From DATMBL01 sp050735975 (lineage in GTDB: Bacteria; Desulfobacterota; Binatia; UBA9968): a stretch of 6,787 nucleotides of DNA. The position numbers were made by a program, and so were the translations under genes. Location: contig JBOHVS010000219.1 in assembly GCA_050735975.1 (NCBI GenBank), positions 1 to 6,787 of the forward strand, given 5' to 3'. This document shows positions 1 through 4,553 of the stretch, in pieces. How positions within the stretch are numbered: position 1 is the stretch's first letter; each line of letters starts with the position of its first letter. Below the pieces are notes generated by a model. That model was not told the origin of the DNA. It ran no database searches and worked only from the letters and a program-made list of their open reading frames with translations.

Positions 1-124
1 GGTCATAACCGCGTTGTTTTAGATCCAGATGGACCACCAAGGCCGCCGACAGCGCAGCCAGGGCCATTAGAGCGCCAAAACTATAAACGGTCAGGGGACC
101 TATTTGGAAAAGAATAGGATACAT
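1..124 (-). CDS. lgt: Prolipoprotein diacylglyceryl transferase, N-terminal fragment (runs off left edge)
   Basis: Reading leftward from an ATG at 124-122, the 41 visible residues begin MYPILFQIGPLTVYSFGALM and continue through a hydrophobic helix to LKQRGYD at the window edge. This matches the characteristic Lgt start: M-x-P-I-L-F-x-I-G-P followed by the first membrane helix. Lgt is an inner-membrane enzyme that transfers diacylglycerol from phosphatidylglycerol to the lipobox cysteine of prolipoproteins. The catalytic and phosphatidylglycerol-binding residues lie beyond the window, so intactness cannot be judged. An in-frame TAG directly precedes the ATG, which fixes the start. No clear Shine-Dalgarno precedes it. 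The identification rests on the N-terminus only, but the pattern is distinctive. Confidence 0.83.
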   Translation of the reverse strand, partial: MYPILFQIGPLTVYSFGALMALAALSAALVVHLDLKQRGYD

Positions 125-361
125 CTAAGGCTTAGTCGGAAGTCGAATAAAGAGGAGGTTAACAGAAAGCCTGAACGATTTCACCAAGTCGGGTTAGCGC
201 GAGCGCACTAGAATGAATTTGTCTCAGTTGCACAAAAAACGGCGCCATTGGCCCCACGAATGTATTGTTTTCAGGACACACCACGGAAATACGGATGCCG
301 AAAGCGATCACTTCCAAGAAATTTCAGGACTCGTGCCAGGCTGTGCGCACCGGGAGCAGGG
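125..361. other. Spacer between lgt and the 362-829 membrane-protein gene
   Basis: This 237-bp spacer has no convincing gene on either strand. The short plus-strand reading frames in it have no supporting ribosome-binding site or protein-like composition. No good promoter or terminator was seen for lgt, so lgt could be read from its own undetected promoter or from the upstream membrane-protein gene. Confidence 0.4.
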
Positions 362-829
362 TCACAGTTTGCTATCCGCCCCAAATAGCCAATCGTAGCT
401 TCCTGCGGTTGCCTGCGCATAGACGAAGTGATGCCACGCATCGATCGCAATCTCTTCCGCAGATTGCTCGGTTATCGGCGGTATCACGCCTACTCGGGGA
501 AGCATGATTTGTTCGCCGGCCCATATGAGACCGAAGTGAAGCAGAGTTGCCGGGTGACCCTGAATACCTGCCGATGCAAGCATTCCGCGAACGGAGCCCC
601 AGGCCGTCCCATATCCCCAATGAACGAGATTGTTGAGTCTTGCCTGCGATTCCTCGCTTACCGTTTCAAGCCCCAGTGCCTTGCAGATCGCCTGGGCCGG
701 AGTCTTGCTGGCGCTGCGCCCGCGTAGCTTCATCTCCAGCATGCTCGACAATGTCATAGCCGCGGTACCCGCCAAGCCGGCCACCAAGCCCTTACCTATT
801 CCGTCAGCCAAGCGTGTCATGCTCCCCAT
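362..829 (-). CDS. Small integral membrane protein of unknown function (155 aa)
   Basis: The protein has a glycine/alanine-rich hydrophobic segment near the N-terminus (about residues 12-33, GLVAGLAGTAAMTLSSMLEM), a basic stretch (34-43), a segment with NLVHWGYGTAWGSVRG (67-82), a third hydrophobic stretch (about 93-117, ending GVIPP), and a final segment with AIDAWHHFVYA (128-138). Three or four membrane passes are plausible. The clustered His and Trp residues (H70, W71, W77, H98, W103, W132, H133, H134) are notable and could bind a ligand or metal, but that is speculation. The start is well supported: AAAGGAG lies a few bases upstream of the ATG at 829. The overall look is that of conserved hypothetical membrane proteins in many bacteria; I cannot assign a named family. 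It is transcribed toward lgt. Confidence 0.82.
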   Translation of the reverse strand: MGSMTRLADGIGKGLVAGLAGTAAMTLSSMLEMKLRGRSASKTPAQAICKALGLETVSEESQARLNNLVHWGYGTAWGSVRGMLASAGIQGHPATLLHFGLIWAGEQIMLPRVGVIPPITEQSAEEIAIDAWHHFVYAQATAGSYDWLFGADSKL

Positions 830-1179
830 GGCTCACTCCTTTAGTAAATCGGTCCCGTAAAAACGAGAGAACCAAAACCTATGCCGCGCACGATCATTCA
901 AAAAACGTCGGGCAAACGGCGCTCCTCAAAAACCTTTTGCCGCTACCTGTCCCACTAGAGAGACAACGGAGGAGCCTTGTAGCAAGACCGATACATTTTT
1001 TCGAAGCGAGATTCATTTCTTCTGCATCTCCTTACCACAGCAGCATCGCGGAGCCGGAACCAAAGAACGATACGGTGAACGGAGGGTCATTTTGTTAAAC
1101 GCTCAATACAATCCTTTGAAGGCTTGTTCGAAAGCGGCATCAATTTCGGCTTCCGCACCCGGGAGAAGAGACTCCAATC

Positions 1180-1207
1180 TTGACAAAACAGTTTAGTCCT
1201 ATATATA
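1180..1207 (+). promoter_or_regulatory. Predicted sigma70-type promoter of the 1412/chrA operon
   Basis: A perfect -35 box TTGACA (1180-1185) is followed after 16 bp by TATATA (1202-1207), in an AT-rich tract. It points at the operon starting at 1412 and would start transcription near 1214, giving a 5' leader of about 200 nt. No other promoter of this quality was seen between 830 and 1411. Confidence 0.6.
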
Positions 1208-1220
1208 TCGGATTTCGATA
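1206..1220. promoter_or_regulatory. Candidate operator, inverted repeat TATCG-N5-CGATA
   Basis: Perfect 5-bp arms TATCG (1206-1210) and CGATA (1216-1220) flank GATTT, directly over the -10 box and expected transcription start. This is the usual place for a repressor site. The core ATCG-N5-CGAT occurs again over the crcB promoter at 3625-3641. The linked PadR protein is a natural candidate binder, but nothing in the sequence proves it. Confidence 0.35.
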
Positions 1221-1348
1221 ATGAAATACCAAATTCCCGAGCTGGAGAAACCTCCCCGGACCTCTACGGAAGCTTCTTGAAATTTGCAAACATCAGAACT
1301 GAAGAAAACATGGATCTGCTTAACGTTTGAACCCGTTACCAATCCGAA

Positions 1349-1367
1349 ATGGAGATGGCATCTCCGT
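1349..1367. repeat. Near-perfect palindrome/hairpin in the leader of the chrA operon
   Basis: GGAGATG-G-CATCTCC (1351-1365) is a perfect 7-bp palindrome, extended by one T-G and one A-T pair on the flanks. In RNA it would form a short strong hairpin about 30 nt before the ribosome-binding site. There is no T-run after it, so it is not an intrinsic terminator. A second, weaker inverted repeat, TAACG-N8-CGTTA, lies just upstream at 1321-1338. Confidence 0.45.
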
Positions 1368-1411
1368 GAGGAACTTACACGAAACAAGCATTAAAAGGAG
1401 GAACTCGACGA

Positions 1412-1789
1412 ATGAATCAACTGGGTCAAGCTCAAAAGGAGCAGTTGAAGCGCCTGATGAAGGAACTCGCACGCCTTCAAAAACGGCTTGAAGCCATTTA
1501 TCACAAAACCGGTTACGAGGATCTCGGACATGGAGTGCTTGCCCTCCAAATCGCTGAACATACTGTGCAAGAGACTCTCGAACATTCAGGTCTGGGCGGC
1601 GAGATTCGGCACAAGTCAAATGCAAAAGCACACCGCCAAGCTAAGCAATGGCAGAAGATCGTCAAGGGCTTGCGGGTTCAAGGCGGCAAGTTTCTTAAAA
1701 CACACCCAAGTGAGGACTTAGAAACCGCTCTGAAGGCATTGGAAATTGCCGAAGGTTCGCTCGAAGAGGTGGCCGAACACTATGAGTGA
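1412..1789 (+). CDS. Charged alpha-helical protein with internal repeat, coupled to chrA (125 aa)
   Basis: I do not recognise a named family. The protein is hydrophilic with no signal peptide or membrane segment, so it is probably cytoplasmic. It begins with a Lys/Arg/Glu-rich helix with leucine spacing suggestive of a coiled coil (residues 6-30). Two stretches resemble each other at a constant offset of 65 residues: EDL at 36-38 with ALQIAE (44-49) and EH (57-58), and EDL at 101-103 with ALEIAE (109-114) and EH (122-123). This suggests an internally duplicated helical unit joined by a basic linker (67-86). The start is firm: AAAAGGAGGA at 1393-1402 precedes the ATG by a normal distance. Its stop lies inside the start of chrA (8-nt overlap), so the two are probably translated together and work in the same process. 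It could be a regulator, sensor or chaperone for ChrA; that is inference. It is not ChrB, which is about twice as long. Confidence 0.8.
   Translation: MNQLGQAQKEQLKRLMKELARLQKRLEAIYHKTGYEDLGHGVLALQIAEHTVQETLEHSGLGGEIRHKSNAKAHRQAKQWQKIVKGLRVQGGKFLKTHPSEDLETALKALEIAEGSLEEVAEHYE
1766..1772 (+). promoter_or_regulatory. Ribosome-binding site that sets the chrA start
   Basis: GAGGTGG lies 9 nt before the ATG at 1782, inside the end of the upstream gene. The earlier in-frame ATG at 1746 has no such site and would add 12 residues (MPKVRSKRWPNT) read from the upstream gene's coding sequence. Confidence 0.6.
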
Positions 1790-3023
1790 GCGCTTTGAAA
1801 CTGCCGGTCATGAAATTCTGCGCCGTCAAAGCCAGGGCTCTCTCTTGGAAGTTCTTTGGGTCTCGACGCGGTTAGGGTTGACCTCTTTCGGTGGTCCGAT
1901 TGCTCACCTGGGGTATTTCCATGAGGAATACGTCAAGCAGCGAAAATGGGTTGACGAGCAGAGCTATGCCGATCTCGTCGCCCTTTGCCAGTTTCTTCCA
2001 GGTCCCGCCAGCAGTAAGCTGGGCATCGCGATCGGAATCATCCGCGCGGGTATACCCGGCGGAGTGCTTGCCTGGCTGGGTTTTACCCTGCCTTCTGCGC
2101 TTGGGCTTGTCGCCTTCGCCTATGGCGTGAGCATGATCGGTGGCGCTGCAGACGTTGGCTGGCTGCATGGTTTGAAAGTCGTCGCCGTGGCGGTTGTTGC
2201 CCTCGCTGTCTGGGGAATGGCGCGCATGCTTTGTCCCGATCACGAGCGGGCCACCGTTGCCATCGTCACCGCCGTCGTCGCGTCGGCCTGGCCCACGGTC
2301 TGGGGTCAGATCCTCCCCATCATCATCGCAGGTCTCATTGGCTGGCGCCTGTTCCCTACGCCCGAGAGACCACCCTCGGCCCTTCATATCAGGGCTCCGA
2401 TTAGTCACGGAGTTGGGATAATTTCGTGGGCGCTGTTTTTCGGATTGCTTATCGGGCTTCCGTTCATCAGACAGATCTATCCGAATCAAACGCTGGCAGT
2501 CTTCGATAGCTTTTTTCGGGTTGGTTCCCTGGTATTTGGCGGAGGTCATGTTGTCCTGCCTCTACTGCAGGCCGAAGTTGTCGGTCCGAGCTGGGTGACA
2601 AACGAGAGCTTCGTCGCCGGTTACGGCGCGGCGCAAGCCGTTCCCGGGCCTCTTTTCACTTTTGCTGCTTATTTAGGCTGGGTAATGCGGCCGCCCCTTA
2701 ATGGCTGGGCTGGCGCGTCGGTAGCGCTCGTTGCGATCTTCCTCCCGGCCTTTCTCATGACTATCGGAGCTCTGCCGTTTTGGGATTTGGTGCGGACGCG
2801 GCACCGTTGCCAGGCCGCGCTACGGGGCATCAATGCCGCAGTGGTGGGGTTGCTGCTTGGGGCGCTCTACCATCCCGTCTGGACAGCCGCCATCCACAGC
2901 CCGATCGACTTCGGACTTGGTCTCTTGGCCTTTGGGCTTCTGGCGTTCTGGAAGTGGCCGCCTTGGCTGGTGGTAGTGCTTACAGCATTAGGGGCGGAAA
3001 TAGTCGCCCGGCTGGGATTTTGA
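1782..3023 (+). CDS. chrA: Chromate transporter ChrA, long-chain two-domain (CHR/LCHR) type
   Basis: ChrA family proteins are inner-membrane chromate exporters that lower cytoplasmic chromate. The 413 residues show both halves of the long-chain form. The N-terminal CHR domain has RLGLTSFGGPIAHLGYFHEE (30-49), CQFLPGPASSKLGIAIG (69-85) and a hydrophobic helix pair. The C-terminal domain has the matching FRVGSLVFGGGHVVLPLLQ (245-263) and QAVPGPLFTFAAYLG (285-299). Both FGG and PGP motifs are present in each half, and the length of about 400 is normal for the family, so the protein looks intact. About ten hydrophobic segments are visible. I chose the ATG at 1782 because a GAGGTGG site precedes it. 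The start overlaps the upstream stop as ATGAGTGA, implying translational coupling. Some ChrA homologues may move other oxyanions such as sulfate, so substrate is inferred from family. Confidence 0.95.
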   Translation: MSERFETAGHEILRRQSQGSLLEVLWVSTRLGLTSFGGPIAHLGYFHEEYVKQRKWVDEQSYADLVALCQFLPGPASSKLGIAIGIIRAGIPGGVLAWLGFTLPSALGLVAFAYGVSMIGGAADVGWLHGLKVVAVAVVALAVWGMARMLCPDHERATVAIVTAVVASAWPTVWGQILPIIIAGLIGWRLFPTPERPPSALHIRAPISHGVGIISWALFFGLLIGLPFIRQIYPNQTLAVFDSFFRVGSLVFGGGHVVLPLLQAEVVGPSWVTNESFVAGYGAAQAVPGPLFTFAAYLGWVMRPPLNGWAGASVALVAIFLPAFLMTIGALPFWDLVRTRHRCQAALRGINAAVVGLLLGALYHPVWTAAIHSPIDFGLGLLAFGLLAFWKWPPWLVVVLTALGAEIVARLGF

Positions 3024-3046
3024 CGCAAACGATGGAGTGAGGTCAT

Positions 3047-3361
3047 TCATCCATTCTCGAATAGCTCGCCGAACAATTCCGTCACCCTTCGCTTGGCTGA
3101 TGCCAACGCTTTGCGTCCAGAAGGAGTCGCTCGATAGACCCGCCGTAGCGATTTACCAAGGCGTTGTTTCGAGGAACGCAAGTAACCTTTTCGTTCCAAA
3201 CCGTGAAGAATCGGGTAGAGTGTACCGGGACTGAGCTTATAACCGTGTCGCGCTAGTTCCTCGATAAACCAGAAGCCAAAGACACCGTCTTTCGAGGCAT
3301 GATGGAGAATGTGGAGGCGTATGAGATCCCTGGAGAGATCTTGATCACTAGATTGGTTCAT
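3047..3361 (-). CDS. PadR-family transcriptional regulator (104 aa)
   Basis: This is a compact winged-helix DNA-binding protein. Diagnostic PadR features are the early helix DLIRLHILHHAS (12-23), FGFWFIEELARHGYKLSPGT (28-47) as the helix-turn-helix, then LYPILHGLERKGYL (48-61) and the wing strands SLRRVYRATPSGRKAL (71-86). At about 100 aa it is the short form lacking a long C-terminal dimerisation helix, so dimerisation probably uses the final helix (84-101). PadR proteins are usually local repressors released by a small ligand. It converges on chrA with 23 bp between the stops; PadR-chrA pairs are a known arrangement, so control of chrA is a reasonable inference. No Shine-Dalgarno is visible before the ATG, and the predicted promoter would give a very short leader. 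Confidence 0.93.
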   Translation of the reverse strand: MNQSSDQDLSRDLIRLHILHHASKDGVFGFWFIEELARHGYKLSPGTLYPILHGLERKGYLRSSKQRLGKSLRRVYRATPSGRKALASAKRRVTELFGELFENG

Positions 3362-3381
3362 GGTGGAGGCGATGGGTATGA

Positions 3382-3410
3382 ACTCTAAATACGTTGTGTC
3401 TTCGGGTCAA
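3382..3410 (-). promoter_or_regulatory. Predicted promoter of the padR-type gene
   Basis: On the minus strand TTGACC (3410-3405) is followed after 17 bp by TAGAGT (3387-3382), which matches 5/6 and 4/6 of the sigma70 consensus. Transcription would start about 12-15 nt before the ATG at 3361, leaving little room for a ribosome-binding site, which fits the absence of one. A small palindrome GAGCG-A-CGCTC lies just upstream at 3411-3421. Confidence 0.4.
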
Positions 3411-3485
3411 GAGCGACGCTCGTGCTTGATAATGCTGTAATCCCGGGTCTCTTCTGCGCTTAGCAGTTTCGCACCTGCTTAACCG

Positions 3486-3628
3486 AAATAAATAGCAAAG
3501 CGAAAACCCGCCATAGCTGGCGAGATGCGCCTGAAGCACGCAGGCTGAAGAGTCGAAATCATTCCATACAAGATCAAGATGACTGCCCCAAAGAGGCCGA
3601 GGATGCAAGGGTTAACAGCACCATACAT
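3486..3628 (-). pseudogene. ynfA: Truncated, frameshifted ynfA (UPF0060) relic
   Basis: On the minus strand an ATG at 3628 opens a frame reading MYGAVNPCI and then GLFGAVILILYGMISTLQP. The intact YnfA in this window (residues 40-58) reads GLLGGLILVLYGIIPTFQP: about 12 of 19 positions are identical. After ...QPACF the similarity jumps to another frame, where ASYGGFSLCYLF matches AAYGGFFIVLSL of the intact copy. The linking DNA (3522-3532) is 11 nt where the intact gene has 12, so a 1-nt deletion explains the shift. The first helix (with the conserved LCEI of YnfA) and the last helix are missing. The first frame ends at a TAA at 3479-3481. The relic is a diverged homologue rather than a recent copy of the ynfA at 5774-6109. 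It is cut off at its 5' end right next to the crcB promoter. Confidence 0.72.
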
Positions 3629-3641
3629 CGATTGACGATGT
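3625..3641. promoter_or_regulatory. Candidate operator, inverted repeat ACATCG-N5-CGATGT
   Basis: Perfect 6-bp arms ACATCG (3625-3630) and CGATGT (3636-3641) flank ATTGA and overlap the -35 box of the crcB promoter. The core ATCG-N5-CGAT is the same as in the inverted repeat at 1206-1220 over the chrA-operon promoter, with the same 5-nt spacing. A repressor acting on initiation here would add a second layer of control to the riboswitch. Binding is inferred only. Confidence 0.35.
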
Positions 3642-3660
3642 TTCACCGATCTGTTAGTAA
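3632..3660 (+). promoter_or_regulatory. Predicted promoter of the fluoride riboswitch-crcB operon
   Basis: TTGACG (3632-3637) is followed after 17 bp by TAGTAA (3655-3660), preceded by an extended -10 TG (3652-3653). Transcription would begin near 3667, only a few bases before the riboswitch aptamer, as expected for this RNA class. Confidence 0.5.
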
Positions 3661-3673
3661 ATAAGCGAATCCA

Positions 3674-3731
3674 GAGGCGATGGGGTTCGCCGAGTGAACC
3701 GTCCGCCTTAGGCGGACTGATGACCCCTACT
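3674..3731 (+). ncRNA. Fluoride riboswitch (crcB motif) aptamer
   Basis: The core matches the crcB-motif RNA. GGCGATGGGGTTCGCC (3676-3691) forms a 5-bp stem GGCGA/TCGCC. A linker follows, then a 7-bp stem GTCCGCC/GGCGGAC (3701-3707 with 3711-3717), then the conserved TGATG-ACCCCTAC segment (3718-3730). The loop GGGGT (3682-3686) can pair with ACCCC (3723-3727), the pseudoknot that encloses the fluoride-magnesium site in this class. It stands directly upstream of the fluoride channel gene. The ACCCCTAC strand is also the 5' arm of the terminator that follows, so fluoride binding should prevent termination and switch crcB on. This ON-switch logic is established for the class and is supported here by the visible overlap. 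Confidence 0.94.
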
Positions 3732-3762
3732 TCAACTGATTGGAGTAGGGGTTTTTGTTTTT
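3723..3762 (+). terminator. Intrinsic terminator, expression platform of the fluoride riboswitch
   Basis: ACCCCTACTTCAA (3723-3735) pairs with TTGGAGTAGGGGT (3740-3752) in a 13-bp stem with one T-G wobble and a CTGA loop. It is followed by a T-rich tail, T5-G-T5 (3752-3762). The 5' arm is shared with the pseudoknot strand of the aptamer, so the two structures exclude each other. Without fluoride the hairpin should end transcription before crcB. Confidence 0.9.
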
Positions 3763-3771
3763 CTGAGGTGA

Positions 3772-3792
3772 ATGAGTTCGCTAATTGACTAA
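3772..3792 (+). other. Six-codon mini-ORF (MSSLID-stop) before crcB
   Basis: ATG at 3772 is preceded by GAGGTGA (3765-3771), the only good anti-SD match in the crcB leader, though it sits very close to the ATG. The frame reads MSSLID and stops at TAA 3790-3792, 6 nt before the crcB ATG and in the same frame. crcB itself has only CCCGGG in front of it. Reinitiation or coupling from the mini-ORF is therefore possible; it could also be chance. Confidence 0.28.
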
Positions 3793-3798
3793 CCCGGG

Positions 3799-4176
3799 AT
3801 GAAAAACACTTTTCTTGTTGGACTTGGAGGGTTCATCGGATCGGCGTTACGTTATCTGATCGAGGGCTGGGTCCATGCCCTGGTTGATAAGCCGTGGTTT
3901 CCGTACGGAACGCTGGCTGTGAACTCTCTTGGTTGTTTGCTCATTGGGTTTTTGGCAGGCCTTTCCGAAATCCGACAGGTTTTCGGGCCCGAAGTACGGC
4001 TTTTTCTTTTCCTCGGCATTCTCGGCGGCTTCACTACCTTCTCGTCCTTTGCTTACGAAACTTTCTCTTTTGGCCGCAACGCTCAGATTTTGACGGCGAG
4101 TATGAACGTCGCGCTCCAGTTGATTCTCGGTTTTACGGGTGTGTGGCTAGGCCACGTCTTATCTCGGTTAATGTGA
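3799..4176 (+). CDS. crcB: Fluoride ion channel CrcB/Fluc
   Basis: CrcB (Fluc) forms dual-topology dimers in the inner membrane that let fluoride leave the cytoplasm. The 125-aa length is standard. Four hydrophobic helices are visible (about 3-20, 35-56, 66-90, 98-121). Family motifs are GLGGFIGSALRY (8-19), FPYGTLAVNSLGCLLIGFL (34-52) with the pore asparagine N42, and GGFTTFSSF (76-84), which carries the TTF sodium-site turn and the Phe residues (F81, F84) that line the fluoride path. R18 and N103 are also at conserved places. No key residue appears to be missing. The gene lies behind a fluoride riboswitch and terminator, which confirms its role and mode of control. Its start lacks a clear Shine-Dalgarno; see the preceding mini-ORF. 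The DUF190 gene follows after 7 nt. Confidence 0.96.
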   Translation: MKNTFLVGLGGFIGSALRYLIEGWVHALVDKPWFPYGTLAVNSLGCLLIGFLAGLSEIRQVFGPEVRLFLFLGILGGFTTFSSFAYETFSFGRNAQILTASMNVALQLILGFTGVWLGHVLSRLM

Positions 4177-4183
4177 GGTGCCT

Positions 4184-4534
4184 ATGGTGCTTCCCAAAGA
4201 AGGTTCCTTGCTTCGCATTTTTATTGGCGAAAGCGACAAACACCGTGGTATGCCCTTATATGAATGGATTGTCCGCAAAGCGCGAGAAGAAGGACTTGCC
4301 GGAGCAACGGTACTCCGCGGGCTCGAGGGATTTGGCGCACATAGCCGCGTCCACACAGCAAAGATTCTCCGTTTGTCCGCGGACTTGCCAATTGTTGTCG
4401 AGATCGTCGATACCCTTGAGAAGATCGAAGCTTTTCTTCCGATCATTGACGACGCAATTTCGGAGGGGCTGGCCACCCTGGAAAGAGTGCAAATACGCTT
4501 CTACCGAAGCGGCAGCCCGAAAGGCACCGAATAG
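4184..4534 (+). CDS. DUF190 (PII-like) protein, crcB partner
   Basis: This 116-aa protein shows the DUF190 pattern: strand LLRIFIGESDKHRGMPLYEW (9-28), helix IVRKAREEGLAGATVLRG (29-46), the glycine loop GLEGFGAHS (46-54), strand AKILRLSADLPIVVEIVD (59-76), helix KIEAFLPIIDDAIS (80-93) and the final strand ATLERVQIRFY (97-107). The fold of the family is ferredoxin-like and resembles PII signalling proteins, so a cytoplasmic ligand-sensing trimer is likely; the ligand is not known to me. It follows crcB closely, an arrangement common for the two families, suggesting a regulatory or accessory role in fluoride resistance. I chose ATG 4184 because GAGG (4175-4178) sits 5 nt upstream; an in-frame GTG at 4178 would add two residues but has no ribosome-binding site. 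Confidence 0.9.
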   Translation: MVLPKEGSLLRIFIGESDKHRGMPLYEWIVRKAREEGLAGATVLRGLEGFGAHSRVHTAKILRLSADLPIVVEIVDTLEKIEAFLPIIDDAISEGLATLERVQIRFYRSGSPKGTE

Positions 4535-4553
4535 AAGTGAATCTTGGCCGGAA

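Larger units (their letters stand above)
830..1411. other. 582-bp intergenic region: divergent start zone, promoter and long leader
   Basis: This gap separates the minus-strand membrane-protein gene from the plus-strand chrA operon. Its right part holds a sigma70-like promoter (1180-1207), an inverted repeat over the -10/start site, and a roughly 200-nt leader with hairpins. The left part (830-1100) shows no convincing gene. Short open frames there (plus 814-1098; minus 894-1016 and 1013-1090) have poor composition or no family resemblance. A minus-strand frame ending at about 1105 reads like a protein C-terminus (PGAEAEIDAAFEQAFKGLY then stop) but has only about 27 open codons, so it may be a relic. 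Confidence 0.5.

Noticed and set aside
151..160. Strong ribosome-binding-like AGAGGAGGTT on the plus strand
   Set aside because: No start codon follows at a usable distance, and the nearest plus-strand ATG (213) is about 50 nt away with an implausible product.
894..1016. 40-codon minus-strand frame preceded by TAAGGAG
   Set aside because: The site is plausible but spacing is long and the peptide is rich in Arg, Cys and Ser with no recognisable pattern; too little to call a gene.
814..1098. 94-codon plus-strand open frame
   Set aside because: It begins inside the opposite-strand membrane-protein gene, has no ribosome-binding site, and its composition is low in hydrophobic core residues with no family resemblance.
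1221..1280. 19-codon ORF (MKYQIPELEK...) in the chrA-operon leader, considered as a leader peptide
   Set aside because: No ribosome-binding site precedes it and it shows no run of regulatory codons or attenuator hairpin.
1872..2549. 225-codon minus-strand open frame inside chrA
   Set aside because: It is antisense to the well-supported chrA and its composition (Asp/Arg/Gly/Asn-rich, no fold signature) is typical of a shadow frame.
3348..3608. 86-codon minus-strand open frame upstream of the padR gene
   Set aside because: Only a short internal part (ASYGGFSLCYLF) has meaning, as the second frame of the ynfA relic; the rest is noise and runs into the padR start.
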